A DNA stretch of 64,000 nt from Beverwykella pulmonaria (GCA_001599595.1 BCHH01000004.1:1611824-1675823); one strand, 5' to 3'; positions 45,011-57,794 are shown, counted from the first letter of the stretch. Notes: generated from the letters alone by a model not told the origin. Numbers and translations: made by a program.

Positions 45011-47081
45011 AATATCATCGAGAGAAACCAGAGTGGGCTGTGGTGCTCGATGTGGTGTTTTACGTACATATTAGGTAACTGGAGAATTTGTGGTCGACTT
45101 AGGGGAGACGCTTAGTATGCGTTGTAGATATAGGAAGGTGGCATTGAAGAAGTATATGTGGGCACACTTATTTCAGCTTCTCAAGTAGATATTTTCTTAG
45201 GCAATTATCCCAACTAGCTTTCTCTGTACATGCTTCTTTGCATCTTACTACGTACTCTTATAATTGTAGATGCTATATATCAAGATATCTATACTTTGTA
45301 TATATAGATGTATTCTTACGACCAAAACCTAAGAGTTAAAGTGGAATTAGAGGATACGAAATGGGAAATAGGATAGAAGACAAGATAGCTAAGATGTATA
45401 CGCGTGTGAAGATCCTAAATATGACTGAAACAGACTTGAGAGCAACATCACTGCCTCGAAACTACCATCGTGGGTTTCAGGCTGGAGAACTACTCCAAGA
45501 TATGAAAACTTGAAGGGCGCCGCGAGTTGGTGGAAAGAAGTGGAGTTCAAAATGTTGGAAAGTGCTGGAATACCTCGCTCACGTGCCAAGGGTGAATGCC
45601 CTGCCCTGCCCTCACTGTATATAATCCTCTCTCCTACACACGCATAGAAAATACAACCTTGACTTTCCTCCCCACTTTCGCCGACGCAAAGCTGGTGGTG
45701 AGGGAAAGCCTGCCATCAAGCCCAGGGACGAGAGGACCTTGGCTGTTTTTGGCTACCCTATTGACATGATCGAAGAAATCGGCCCTGCCCTGTTCGATAC
45801 AAGTCACGAAAATAATGTTACAACATTTGATGAGATGCATCTACTAGCAACTAGTTACAATGAGTGTCTTTATTTCCTGGGAAAGTCTTCATACGCGTCG
45901 GGCCAATATGTTCATGTTTCGGCGACCCAATCTCTCCACGAAGCATTCTGGGTGTCGGCCTGTGAGTCACATGATGAGTCACCCATATGTTTGCTTTCAT
46001 TATCTTGGCAGGCTCCTAGCGTGTTTGGTAAGACCGTAGATATTTCTTCGGTAGCTCCTCTGTAGAATCAATACAACAACAATCATCACTCTCTATCAAC
46101 TTCGTCACATTACGGCACTTTCGATTATACAATGCAGACGCCCGCTTACTGAGAAGTGGCAAAACTTCGATCTTCAAAACACAACTTTTGCCACTGAACT
46201 GGACAATGTTAATCGACAGATTTAAGAAATTGTAATAAAACAATCAACAAGAACTACCTCTCTGAATTATACCAAATCTTGTTCAACAATTTCAAGCTGG
46301 GGCAGGCCACAGGCGATGGGAGAGCATGCCCAGGCTACAACCATCGAAGGTTTTCATTCGGATGCTCGTGATTGGAATAATACGCGAATTGATCATTCTT
46401 CTCAGATATTTTCAGATGTAAGTGGTATCAGAATAGATTAAACTCTTCGTCTTGGTCAAAATATATATCAGCTGGACCCTCCCAAGACCTGGGCACTCTT
46501 GAAGCAGTAACCAGGAGCTCGCCATTTACACCAATGTTCGCAACATCGTGAGCAAGATTATTGCAGTATGTCCTTCTGTATAATCGAATTTTACGTGATT
46601 CTTTTTGATGTACCTGTACTCACATAGTGCCCGAAGATCGTTCCCCGACTATGCAGCGCAAGACTTAATCCAGAGTTCGACGCAAACTTCAACCAACACA
46701 CAGCATTAAAAAAATTTCCTCCCTAAGCCGACCTCCAACGCGAATACATTCCCATCTTTTATCCTCATCGAAATGCCGACTACGAATCACCAATGCCGGG
46801 TCCACTTTGCGGGGTTACCAGGGTCCTAATTTAACCCACTCTTCCGGCTCTACACATTTGATTCGGCAATCTGAGCCTCATTTCGAGCGCGCCTATCTTC
46901 CATAAATATGCTTGGCCACTCCCCATCTGCTTTGTCCCTTCTTACATAGATGAGAAACTGGGGACCGACGGGCCGCCCCACAGAGCCACAATGACTAGAA
47001 AACGTAGGCGGTATAATTGTGCTGTTGAGACGTCTCATTACAGCATTGTTGGAATCGCTTTTACAAATTCGATACTTGAGA
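45011..47081. other. intergenic, 2 kb
   Basis: No recognised gene. The open frame 45739-46065 (starting MAVFGYPIDMIEEIGPALFD) is protein-like but isolated and unassigned. Confidence 0.45.
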
Positions 47082-47824
47082 ATGTTGTTCACTGCCATTG
47101 CATCGCTGCTGCTTGCAGGTACGACGTTGGCGCAGACACCTGCTGGGTTTGTTCCTGCAGTGACTAAAACGCTGGATGTGTACTATGGAACTACATACAT
47201 CACTCCAGGGCTCTTGATAAAGAAGTCGAGTGAGAACAACAACACCCCGAAAAGGGAGCTATGACTGACTATGACTAGGCGTGGCAAAGATTCCCACAAT
47301 CGGAGTCACAAACGCGACACTGAGCGGAAAGTACCTGCTAGCGATGATCGGTAAGTCCCCTACCCAACATCAGGAAAACTCGACCTAACAATGAAGCAGA
47401 CATCGACGCGTACGTCCTCTCATCTCCCTCTCCCTTCCCTCACTAACCAAGCTCCAGCCCCGGCCAAGGCGCAAACGCAAAACGCGGCACGGTCCTACAC
47501 GCCCTCCTCACCGACTGGACGGCCTCCGGCAGCACTCAAAACGGGACCACTCTCCTTACCACTAAGGCGACCGGCCCATCCTCGTACTTTGGCCCTGCGC
47601 CACCAGCCGAAACTCCCAAGCACCCGCACAACTACGTGTTCCTGCTGCACGAACAGCCTGCCAATTTCGCGGTGCCATCGAGCCAGAAGTCTGTGGTGCA
47701 GAGTCGGATGGGTATCGATTGGGTAAAGTTTATTGCGGACGCGAAGTTGAGCGACCCCCTATATGCGAATTATTTGCAAGTGCAGTCTGGTGATAATACG
47801 AAGAGGTTTGAATTTGAAGCATAG
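47082..47824 (+). CDS. secreted PEBP-like (phosphatidylethanolamine-binding) protein
   Basis: Join(47082-47229, 47279-47350, 47400-47409, 47458-47824), 198 aa. The start MLFTAIASLLLAGTTLAQ is a signal peptide with cleavage expected after LAQ. The mature part follows the PEBP fold: VAKIPTIGVTNATLSGKYLL, then MIDIDAPGQGANAKRGTVLH (the D-x-D-A-P motif of the anion-binding pocket), LLTDWTA, FGPAPPAETPKHPHNYVFLL (the GP..PP..HRY-equivalent motif) and LSDPLYANYLQVQSGD at the end. Exon 3 is only 10 nt and completes DIDA-P, so the splice model is supported by a conserved motif. Extracellular PEBP-like proteins in fungi are of uncertain role (lipid binding or protease inhibition). Confidence 0.85.
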
Positions 47825-48988
47825 ACAAGTGTGGCCGAGGAGGAGTGTGTGGGGAAGAGAAGCTAGAGTGCGGTGTCAGGATATATGCGATGTTGCCATT
47901 ATTGTAGATACCTGGTCTTTTACTTCTCCAATGGATGTAAACCCCTTGCACAACGTGTGAGAATTATTCAGAAGGAAGCTGAGTGATATGTCAATTTTGC
48001 ATTACTCACTCTTTTCTCTTCTATACTCGATTTGAAGCTGCGAGGATGGTCGTGTCGGCAAATTTTATAAGCAGTCAACCCGATGCTAATTGTTTCGACA
48101 CCCATTTCTTGGTGACTCCGAAAAAGTGCCCAACAACTTCATGGAGAAGTGACGCCAAGTCGGAGAAATACCAAAATCGTTATTTACCGTCAATGAAAGA
48201 TCGACCAAAGGCCACGTTCACAGATGGATCGCGCTCTATATTCGTGACGCGAGACAGCCTATAGTTACCACGATAGCAGATTGCCTAATTGGGCATCATT
48301 GAAATCCATTTCGAACAGCAACGATCATGCTAGGGTTTAGGATGAAGGTATCCCGATAAGCTGGACGACCATTTCCCACAAGTTAAGAAACGTTGTGACT
48401 ATTCGCGTTCGTGCGGTATGTAAATGAGAAACGCGCGTCTGGTGTAACTCTCACTGATCGTGTTCGGCTCAGTGCTGCAACGCTGCGATGCGATTAAGTT
48501 CTATACGATGTCCGTATCGTCAAGGCTTAAAAGCGCAACGCTCGAAGTGGGAACTTGCCTTTGTCTGCGTTGACAGAAAATGGTAAGCCTTCCATTTTAC
48601 CCTATGCATGGCCGCCGGCGAAGCGAATGGTACCTAATCTGGCCCCTGTACCACCTCAGAATCCTTTCAACGTCACATTAAGAGCTTTGAGAGGACAAGG
48701 CACTAATCTGATTGTGTCACTTCCCATATAATACTCAACAAGAGATTAATTTGGAAGATGTCGATGTCTGGCGGGAGAGAACACATTGGAGTTCGAGAAT
48801 GGCGTATAGATTGCGGCGCGCATGCAGCAACAGAATTCGTAGATGGAAAGTTTGTGACCGTGAACTTTGGCCGAGACCTTGCCAATGTCGATATAAAGCG
48901 GTCGCATTCCTATTTTCCCGTGTTTTCTCTTCTCCTCAATCCAACTCTGATCGATCCAGTTACACGTCCTCGAAACAAGATCGTGAAT
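47825..48988. other. intergenic
   Basis: No gene recognised between the PEBP-like gene and the next secreted-protein gene. Confidence 0.5.
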
Positions 48989-49656
48989 ATGAAGTCCTTC
49001 GCCGTCGCCGCAGCAGCGCTTTGCAGCGTTGCGTCCGCATTCCCCTTCTCATTGACACCATGGGCAGTCCAGGCGCCTCCTCCACCTGGAACACAGCTGT
49101 ACCAGCTCCAGTCTAGATCGTATGTTTAGAGGTACTCCCGCCCAATTCGTCATAGCTAATTGAGGCATTAGCACCGTCACCGCGGTCAACAACCAATGGG
49201 TTTCCCTCAAAACTGGCTCGACTACCTACGGGCTCGCCAGCTCACAAGCCGCTGCGACAAAATTCTTCGTCAACCTCTACAAGCCCACCGGCACCTACGC
49301 GATCTACAACTCGGATGACACGCGTCAGGTTGCGCTCCAGGGTACCTCTGGCGTGCTGCTAAACGTCGTTGATGTGACGAACCCGAGCTCCGACAACATT
49401 CCCGGGGGAACTTTGATGGAATGGGCCACGTTCACGATGGATAACAATTTCCTCGGTGTGAAAGACGGTAGCTTATTGACCAATCGAACCTTTGTCGCTG
49501 TGCAAGCAACCAGCGGTTACACTGTTGCATTTTACGACGGTATGTTTCCGGAAGTGGGGAGGGCGACTGTGAGATTGCGCTAACTGAAGTATAGGGGCGA
49601 GCAACACCACGGCAACGATCACTCCGATCACCCTGGGCATTGTGAAGACGACTTAG
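48989..49656 (+). CDS. small secreted protein, possibly beta-rich
   Basis: Join(48989-49119, 49172-49539, 49595-49656), 186 aa. Introns are 52 and 55 bp with GTATGT donors. The signal peptide is MKSFAVAAAALCSVASAFPF. A short Pro-rich segment (VQAPPPPGTQLYQ) leads into a beta-strand-like body with alternating short motifs (VTAVNNQWVSLKTG, TYAIYNSDDTRQVALQG, NNFLGVKDGSLLTNRTF, GYTVAFYDG). The repetition hints at a beta-trefoil-like fold, but that is inference. There is no Cys in the mature body as read, unlike typical disulfide-rich effectors. One NRT and one NTT glycosylation site. Probably a cell-wall or apoplastic protein; function unknown. Confidence 0.75.
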
Positions 49657-50270
49657 AGGGAGGAATCTACAGAAGTCACAATATATGGTTAGTATCTAAT
49701 GTACTATATGCCAGTAACTTGGGGGATAAAGCACATGCTGTCAGATACAAGAGAGTTTAGTAGGCCGCCAACAATCCTCTTGCCCTCTTGCCTGATTGTT
49801 TTGCAAGTTCTCCTTGTGGTGATTACGTGCAGTAAACGTATAGATCAATCTCGAGCGGAACATTAACGGCGAGAATGACGTGAAATTGCGCATTGACTGT
49901 TTGAGAGACGAGACTTGATGATGAATGCACGAAGACGCGAAAGAGAAAAATTGAGTGACACAGGATCAAAGAAGTCATCGTGATTTCACGCGGAATATCT
50001 CACTTCTCAGTGACGGTGCTGCTTCTCTACGTACCTAAATGCTTCAATGAATTGAGTTCAGTTAGCGAGGGAAGTGATGGAATGATGGAGGAGGGACGCG
50101 ACCAAGCTAAAAAGAAACCGCACGTGACGATAAGATAGTGGATGGGAATTTTGATGTCTTGGCGTTCATCCCACCAGCACGTCGAAAGCATCAAAGCCCA
50201 CAACACCACGGCGCCCACACCTCTTTCCACCTCCTCGCCCCTAGGCATATTTCCAATCGCCAAGAAAAAT
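49657..50270. other. intergenic, promoter side of eIF3m
   Basis: No gene recognised. Confidence 0.5.
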
Positions 50271-51627
50271 ATGCCTGGCCCCACGACGACGCTTCTGATT
50301 GAGGGCAGCTTCGAGGAGCTTACCGACGAGCTCGCACACTACATCGACAGCCTAAAAAAAACCCACGGCGACGAGACTTCCAACATCCAGGCCGAGTGCG
50401 AGGCGCTGCTCAAGGAGAACAAGAAAGATGAAGTGCTTAAGAAGCTGGTCATGGGCAGCCAGATCTTGAATCAGGCGCCGGAGAAGGGTATGCACGCTCA
50501 AGAGTTATTGTGCGGCACCATGGCTAACATATTGGCCTGCAGAGTTCATAGCGGCATACAACCTCCTCATCTACCTCGTGCGGCAGTCGCCTAATGTGGG
50601 AATGTTTCTTCCCAAGATATGCAACCACCTCACCGCGCCCATCGCGTCATCGCCCGCGAACGGCGGTGGCCTCGCCCTCTCGATCCTCAGCACAGTCTTC
50701 AACACGCTCTCCCCCGAGAATGAAATGCGATACCACATCCTCCTGGCCATCCTGCGCGTCATTCGCGCGACTTCCAACTTCGAGACCCTGCGCCCACAAT
50801 TGAAGCAACTAGACCAGTGGCTGGAGGCATGGGACTTAGAGGAGGAGGAGAGTCGCAAGCTGTACCTTGCCATCAGCGATGTGGCAAAGGACGTGGGCGA
50901 GGAGGAGCAGGCATATATCTACCTACTCCGTGCTCTACGAACCTTTCCCTCAGAAGACGTATCGTCCCCGGAAGCCCGCGACCTGGCCCTGCGCGCACTC
51001 AAGTCCGCCCTAACACACCCTACCCACTTCGACTTCCAGGACCTCACCGACCTCGATGCGATCCAAGGCCTCCGCCAGTCCGACCCCATCCACTTCCAGC
51101 TTCTCGAAATCTTCAACTCCGACCTCTTGGACGACTACAACGATTTCAAGGACGAGCACGATGGTTGGGTCGAGGAGTCGGGATTGGATGGTGCAGCACT
51201 TAACCGCAAAATGCGATTACTGACTCTTGCCTCGATCGCCGCGTCCGCAGGACAGACACGCTCGCTCCCGTACGCGCACATCTGTAAGGCCCTCCAAATC
51301 CCTGCCGAAGACGTCGAAATGTGGGTCATTGACGTGATCCGCGCCGGACTTGTTGAGGGCAAGCTCAGCCAGCTGAACCAGACGTTCCTCATCCACCGCT
51401 CTACCTACCGTGTCTTTGGTGAGAACCAATGGAGGGAGGTAGCGAGCCGGCTGGACATGTGGCGGAATAGCTTGCAAGGCGTGCTGGATATCATCCGGCT
51501 GGAGAAAGAAAAGTTTGCGCAGGAAAAGGCCGAGGAACAGAGCAAGATCGATCAAAGACTCGATAGAGGTACAATGGGGCGGGGAAAGCCCAAGCCAAGG
51601 ACTACGATTGATGATGATATGGATTAG
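50271..51627 (+). CDS. EIF3M: eukaryotic translation initiation factor 3 subunit M
   Basis: Join(50271-50487, 50543-51627), 433 aa, one 55-bp intron placing EFIAAYNLLIYLV after LNQAPEK. The all-helical N-terminal region (MPGPTTTLLIEGSFEELTDE, GMFLPKICNHL, NEMRYHILLAILRVIRATSN) is followed by a PCI domain (~210-375: RKMRLLTLASIAASAGQTRS, PYAHICKALQIPAEDVEMWV, DVIRAGLVEGKLSQLNQTFL). It ends in a charged helix and a GRGKPKPRTTIDDDMD tail. eIF3m is a PCI subunit of the eIF3 core, which recruits the 40S ribosome and mRNA. PCI proteins of the proteasome lid and the COP9 signalosome share the fold, but the length and the VFGENQW...LDMWR block fit eIF3m. Confidence 0.92.
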
Positions 51628-51912
51628 ACGGTTATGGAGAACTTGGTTTCTATCTTCTCTGCGGAAAATGAGGTCTGGGAGGGGCTGATGTATGTCAGAG
51701 GCTTTTCTATGTTAATGGAATGAAGCTCATGCGGCTTTTGGGCTGCGCGTTACAGAAAACTCAAATGAACACAGATACTTATGAAATCCTTCTGATTGGA
51801 GGGTGGGAGCGTTTACCATCTATAAACACCCAATGTGCTGCCATTTCTACTAACTCGCTCACCGAAGCTCCAACCACATTCCCTCTCATAATCTATTTTT
51901 CCCTGGTCCGAT

Positions 51913-52695
<783 letters not shown>

Positions 52696-52998
52696 TTACG
52701 GTCGGCTAGGCGAGTGGCCAGCAACGGGTCCTTGGGGTTTGTGCTGACCCTTTCTCTGATCAACAATTTGGGTGAAGAGATAGGTGCCGAGGCCGAAGAT
52801 GAAGAGGATGGGCCAGACTTTGAGGGGGGACTTGGAGGGCGGGGACGTAGTGTGCGTGGGGGGTTCGTTGGGGCCTGTGGGTTCGCCCGGTTGGCGGAGG
52901 CGGGAGGCGAGAGATCGTGTGGTGTGGAATTGGCGGGCGAGGCGAATTGTACTACGTGGTAAGAGGGCGACTCTGGTGAGGGTGGGAGAAGGAGACAT
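52696..52998 (-). CDS. mitochondrial-leader-like ORF with one membrane span, directly upstream of and in frame with URA6
   Basis: 100 aa from ATG 52998 to a TAA at 52698-52696. The N-terminus (MSPSPTLTRVALLPRSTIRL, then ARQFHTTRSLASRLRQ) is a textbook matrix-targeting presequence with an RQFHTT cleavage-type motif. A Pro/Thr-rich linker, a membrane helix (LKVWPILFIFGLGTYLFTQI) and a polar tail follow. Only TAA ACC separates it from the URA6 ATG, and both are in the same frame. As I recall, several filamentous-fungal Ura6 proteins carry such a leader fused to the kinase. So this may be the leader of a longer isoform, a separate small mitochondrial protein on a shared transcript, or a mutated start. 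No intron removing the stop was found. Confidence 0.6.
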   Translation of the reverse strand: MSPSPTLTRVALLPRSTIRLARQFHTTRSLASRLRQPGEPTGPNEPPTHTTSPPSKSPLKVWPILFIFGLGTYLFTQIVDQRKGQHKPQGPVAGHSPSRP

Positions 52999-53628
52999 GC
53001 TGTAAAGAGGTATGACGAGGGGAGGTGCGTGGTGTTGCAGCGGGCTTTTTTATTGGGGCTAGCTGGCTGGGGTTAGCGCGGGACATGAGCTAAGAACTTT
53101 CCCAGGCGGTGAACACCCCTCACCCATCTTATCCATCTCATGGATGGACCAAGAGCTCTCAATACCAAGAGAAACTCATGATATATAACTGATTCAGTAT
53201 ATGCTAATCCGCAGCGACTCACTAGTTCTTTAACAGAAACCAGGGCCCTGGTACTGCACCCGTCTTCCATCCAACACGTACGCCGACACGCATCTTGCAA
53301 ATTCGCGACAATCTTAAGTACGTCTGCGCTTTTTGTACAATAGCACAGATGCCTAGTCGAGCCGCACTTCGATCGAAGCTTAGTTCGTACAGAAAAATGC
53401 TTTTTTCGACTCAATTATCTCTCACCTCAAGTCCACCTACCCTGGGCGGTACCTATTGCAATTCGTGCTGCGGGCAGCTTCCTGAATGTATAAATTGTTC
53501 CAATGAGCACAATACCATTAAGAAGTCGTAGATCTTATAGGGCGGTCGCGTATCAGAACAGCTTTTTACACCCTGGTTCAAACTCGAAATCTCCCCATTT
53601 CAGTAACCTTTCAACCATATCCACGGCG
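52999..53628. other. intergenic, promoter side of the URA6 unit
   Basis: No gene recognised. Confidence 0.5.
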
Positions 53629-55690
53629 ATGGAGTCAACATCTGCTAAATCCAGCCAAGTTAGCCTCTTCTCACGCTCTCAGAGCAGATGTTCATCTCCA
53701 AAGAAAACCCGCAGCTTCCTCGGATTTCCTGGCGAGATTCGTAACCGCGTCTACCATGACTACTTCCAACGAGACTTCCATTGCAAGATTGCAGCCAAAG
53801 GATCGAACATCACGTACAGAGACGCTAGGGTGATAGTGCTCTGTCTAGCTACCACTTCCCCAAGTTGTGTGCTTTACACGTACCGAAAAGTGCCAAAGCC
53901 AGTTATTCCCACAACGTTCGCATACCCGGACAATTGAGACACTACAAGCGAATTCATGACGTATACACTGGCTAGTTCAACTCACTCTGCAGACTCATTC
54001 TTATATCACTATGAATCTCTTATATTTCTCTACCAAAACACTACATTCGTATTTGCGGCTCCACGACGCATCACAAACTTTATCCAAGTGCTGCCGAAAC
54101 AGAATCCCTCCTACCTACAGCTACACGACAAAAGTCTGTGTGCACAAGCACAGACCGCAACACCAAACATCGCGTCGTGTTCAATCCCCACACCATCAAC
54201 CTACCACCACACATCAATGTCGGGCTCTTTTGGCGCAGAAATTTCAGGAAATCGCATTAAAGGCGGCGAGCTTACACCTGCGACGCGCAGTTCAATTATC
54301 TCCAAGTGGAAGGCTGGTGTATTGAATCAGGATTTGGCGGCTGAATATAGCGTGCATCAGAATGCAATCTCCGCCACAATCAAACACTAGAAACAGCACC
54401 AAACCCTCAAAAGTTTACCTCGATCTGGCCGTCCTGAGATAACCACACGTCGCAAGAAACAGATGCTAGTCAAATTTGCGTGACTATATCCAAAGATTGA
54501 GTATAGAAAGCTTATGGAAGAGGCAGGGCTCCTACATTGTTACAACACCCCTTCACAACGCACTATTGCTTAAGTACTTAAGAAAGCTGGCCTTAAAAAT
54601 CACAGGTGCGCAAAGAGGCCAAAATTTAATGCTGGAATTGCAGCTATAAGGCTGCGCTTTGGTTAGGAGCACCACAATTTCAATTGGCGCAGGAGGGTGG
54701 TAAAGTTTAGTAATGAGTGCTCAATTTAACAAGGCTCTAGGAAGGTTGCTAAGTGGTGTTTTTGCTTCCTGGACGAGAAATACAACCCTAAGATGGTTAC
54801 TGTAAAGAAGACGGCTAAGCAGATGTTGCAGATAGTGTGGGGTGCAATTTGGGTTACTCCAAATAGAAGAGTAGGGAGGTCCCCTCTAGTAATTATGGAG
54901 AGGGACTTTGAAGCACAAAAGAGAGGGTACTCAGGCAGAAGTTATACCAACACTTTAGAGGAAGGACTACTGCCCTAGTATCTACTAGGCCACATCTTTG
55001 TACAGGACAACGCGCTAATACACAACTCTAAACATAGCAAAGAGTGGCTTAAAATCCACGGGATCTGGACCCTTAAATGGCCTCCCTATTCACCTGACCT
55101 CAACCCAATTGAGCACATGTGGTGGGCGCTGAAAAAGATGGTACATAAGCTCTATCTAGAGCTTGATACAATGGGCGACGCAGAAAGTAATTGGGACGCT
55201 TTAAAAGCTGCTATAAAGGAGGCCTGGATGAAGATCCCTAATAGTCTCATCCAACGGCTCGTGGAGTCTATGCCGCGACGATTGGCGGCAGTACGAAAGG
55301 CAAAGGGTTGGCAAACAAGATACTAAGCTCTGGGGACCCTCATTCTATCGTACACAAGCGAAATATTGTATAAAAGTATTACAGGGCGGTCACAATATCT
55401 ATAAAAGTAATTCACCTACTGTGTTGATTTTCGAAGCTCGGACCTCATGCACACAGACTTTTGTCGAGCGACTGTACACTACACCAACTACGAGGACCCA
55501 CAAAATATTAATGATCGTGTGTAGCAAGATTAATATCTTACAAGCCCGGCACAAGTATGCAGCTTGACATCAATGAAGCTCGTCAACTTCAAAGAGCTCC
55601 AAGTTTGGCTCTTCGTTAATACAACCCCCCTCCGCTTCACTCTTCACCAGACCAACTCCAGCCACTTCTTCAATTTCGGCGGTTGACATG
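53629..55690 (+). pseudogene. LPGEIR-type (2EXR/F-box-like) gene interrupted by a Tc1 element
   Basis: Starts MESTSAKSSQVSLFSRSQSR with FLGFPGEIRNRVYHDYF, the N-terminal signature of the fungal LPGEIRN family. It continues FHCKIAAKGSNITYRDARVI, meets stops near 53936, resumes as ESLIFLYQNTTFVFAAPRRI and TNFIQVLPKQN, and is cut at 54116 by the transposon. Past the element (after 55476) related sequence goes on: HYTNYEDPQNINDRV, then CSLTSMKLVNFKELQVWLFV, ending FFNFGG and stop near 55690. Stops at a position expected to be Trp fit G-to-A damage. Confidence 0.65.
54118..55474 (+). mobile_element. Tc1-type DNA transposon, inactive copy
   Basis: A 1357-bp element between TA dinucleotides (54116-54117 and 55475-55476). 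Both ends read CAG-(5 nt)-CG-ACAAAAGTCTGTGTGCA in inverted orientation. Inside, a plus-strand transposase remnant begins with an HTH region at 54217 (GGELTPATRSSIISKWKAGV, NQDLAAEYSVHQNAISATIK). After many stops it becomes readable from 54793 with HIFVQDNALIHNSKHSKEWL, PPYSPDLNPIEHMWWALKKM and the C-terminus VRKAKGWQTRY at 55326. The DDE signature FVQDN and PIE are kept, but the N-terminal half is destroyed. It is a different family from the element at 3282. Confidence 0.85.
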
Positions 55691-56790
55691 TGGATGGAAA
55701 ACTAAAGGTGATATGGAGCTAACTGATACTATTTCCGTCTAACGATATAAGTCCTCATCCTTACGTCAGGTTGTGAAAGTATACTTGAAGACCTACTTGG
55801 GCGGTCACTATGGACTTTCTCGCCACGCAGTTCCAGGGCTAGCAGATGCAAACGCCAATATTCATCATATCTATGTAAAGGCTATCAGCAAGACGGTTCT
55901 TGGGTTCAGCGAGGATGATGTCATGACACACTTCAAAAGGTCGTGAGAAAAGAAGTATCAGCAGTGGTAGCACCATTTGGGCTTCTCGTACGCGGGTTGG
56001 TGAAGATGTACTGCAGACAACGAGAAGGTTTCTGATGCGAAGATGGAATTGTCAGCTGTTTCCCACTTTCGTGGAACACAACTGTGGAGATTTTTTCTGA
56101 ACACGCTTTGAAGAGGAAATACTAGACGGTATTACTCGTCTTCTCACACGAAAGGCAAACAACGTGCTAAAGGGTTTCACAGCATTCCTTCGTTTGCGTC
56201 GCTAAGGCAGTACAGGCGTCCACAAAAATGTATTGTGTTCTATCGATGCACCCGGATTGGCAGTGCATCTGCATCTGCTGCCCCCAATGGTTGAAGGAAT
56301 GGCAATGCACTGGTGGCAGGTTTATAGATCATCCTCATCACTTCTTACATCAGAGCTCACTATTTTGGGTGGTTGTTCGGTATGTGGTAAGTTATGTTGT
56401 CTGAGAAATGAAAGTATTAATAAAGTGGGGTGGGGGGTGGTATTTGCGTTATATATACTCGTCTACCGCCTCCTATATATATATACCTACTATCGAACAT
56501 CAAGGACGAGAGCGACCCTTCGCTCTATCCCATTTCCCTCCAAAATTTGCCAAGTTGGTCCTCTATTGCATTCGTCGACCTTGCGATTCCTATGTCCTGC
56601 CCATGCCCATTTCCAATCCAATCATGATAATGCATATACCCGATACCCGTAATTCCTTATACCAGTGCTACTCCCAATTCAGATCATAAAGCATATTCCC
56701 AACCATTTTTCCATTCCAGCCCATTGTCCAATGATGCAACTCCTCGGTTTCCAATATTCCCTCATATATCCTCCTCCATGCGTCCCTTCA
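55691..56790. other. intergenic
   Basis: No gene recognised up to the stop of the LPPELR-type gene on the minus strand. Confidence 0.5.
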
Positions 56791-57495
56791 CTAACTACCA
56801 ACCCCACAGAGCACCAAATCCGCGCCCCGTTCCCCCTCCCCCTCCGCACCACCCCCCGCAACCGTCAATCTCCACCTCCGCTCCGCGCGCCCAGGTACAT
56901 CCACTCTACACAGATTATAAGTCGGCACGAACCGTTCATCCTGCAACAATCTCGCCTTTCGCAATCGGAACCCCACGTGCGCTTTTCGGCTTAGTATCCA
57001 TTTGTCGGTTCGGAGGGGTTCGTCGGTGAGGATTATGATAGTGCGTAGCGATTTGAAGCGCCGCACGAGGAGGCAGATTTCTTTGAAGGTGTAGCTGCGT
57101 GTGAGTGGCTGTGGTTCGATCTTGGGGGAGGTGGCGGGCGGGGACGGATCAGAGGTTATAATGAGCGCGGCGCTATGAGATGACGGCGGTGGATGTCCCG
57201 TTATGAGCAGGCTCGTGATGTACGAGTGTGGAGCAAGGCGTGGCTCGTTCAGGAGCGGGTTCGCGTCAAAGTTCCGCGTTAGATTGAATGTGTGCCGTGT
57301 GTAGGCCGTGTGCTGCGCTTCGTGGTAGAGGTGTCGGCATACGAGAAGCAGGTTTAGAGCGGTGGAAGGGACAAGGGTGGTGGGTAAGAGGGTGCCTGTG
57401 GAAGATATGAAGATGGGGAGTGGGACCCAAAGATATTCGTAGATGATGAGGCGGAGTTCGGGGGGAAGGGTTAGGAGGGTTGGCGGGATTGTCAT
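56791..57495 (-). CDS. LPPELR-type (2EXR/F-box-like) protein
   Basis: Intronless, 234 aa. The N-terminus MTIPPTLLTLPPELRLIIYE YLW matches the fungal LPPELR/2EXR motif, followed after a loop by LNLLLVCRHLYHEAQHTAYT, the second conserved block of the family, and YTFKEICLLVRRFKSLRTII. The C-terminus is Gly/Arg/Glu-rich (WRLTVAGGGAEGEGERG). These proteins resemble F-box adaptors and are hugely expanded in Dothideomycetes; their biochemical role is unproven. Unlike the related copy at 53629, this frame has no interruption. Confidence 0.75.
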   Translation of the reverse strand: MTIPPTLLTLPPELRLIIYEYLWVPLPIFISSTGTLLPTTLVPSTALNLLLVCRHLYHEAQHTAYTRHTFNLTRNFDANPLLNEPRLAPHSYITSLLITGHPPPSSHSAALIITSDPSPPATSPKIEPQPLTRSYTFKEICLLVRRFKSLRTIIILTDEPLRTDKWILSRKAHVGFRLRKARLLQDERFVPTYNLCRVDVPGRAERRWRLTVAGGGAEGEGERGADLVLCGVGS

Positions 57496-57794
57496 TGTTG
57501 TTGGTATGTCAATTGGTGAGGAGGAGACATCGTAGAGTGTGCCGTGAGGTGGAGGTGGAGCTTCAATCCATGTTGAGGGGATTGAAGGATGATGTGCCGT
57601 GGTGTTGATAGCGCGGAAAAATGGCGGTCCGAAACCTCGATCTCGTTATCGATATGCCCTACTGTACACTGCGTGGTTCATCCTTCCAATTCTGACAACT
57701 CATCGCACTTGCACCAAGACGGAGGGTGCAACGCTTGTGACGGCTTGTCGGTGCGCACCTGGGGCATGCAAGACACGTGTCAGCCACCATACCG
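57496..57794. other. intergenic
   Basis: Promoter side of the minus-strand LPPELR-type gene. Nothing recognised. Confidence 0.45.

Noticed and set aside
52696..52760. An intron joining the leader ORF to URA6 and removing the stop
   Set aside because: The few GT sites available (e.g. GTCAGC, GTAAAC) with nearby AG sites give either too short an intron or a frame ending in a stop.
53570..53590. GGTTCAAACTC tRNA-like T-loop
   Set aside because: No cloverleaf, anticodon stem or B box spacing around it.
53536..55810. Repeated GGGCGGTCA/C/G words near 53536, 55384 and 55799 as transposon ends
   Set aside because: All in the same orientation and too short; the true ends of the element are the inverted ACAAAAGTCTGTGTGCA repeats.
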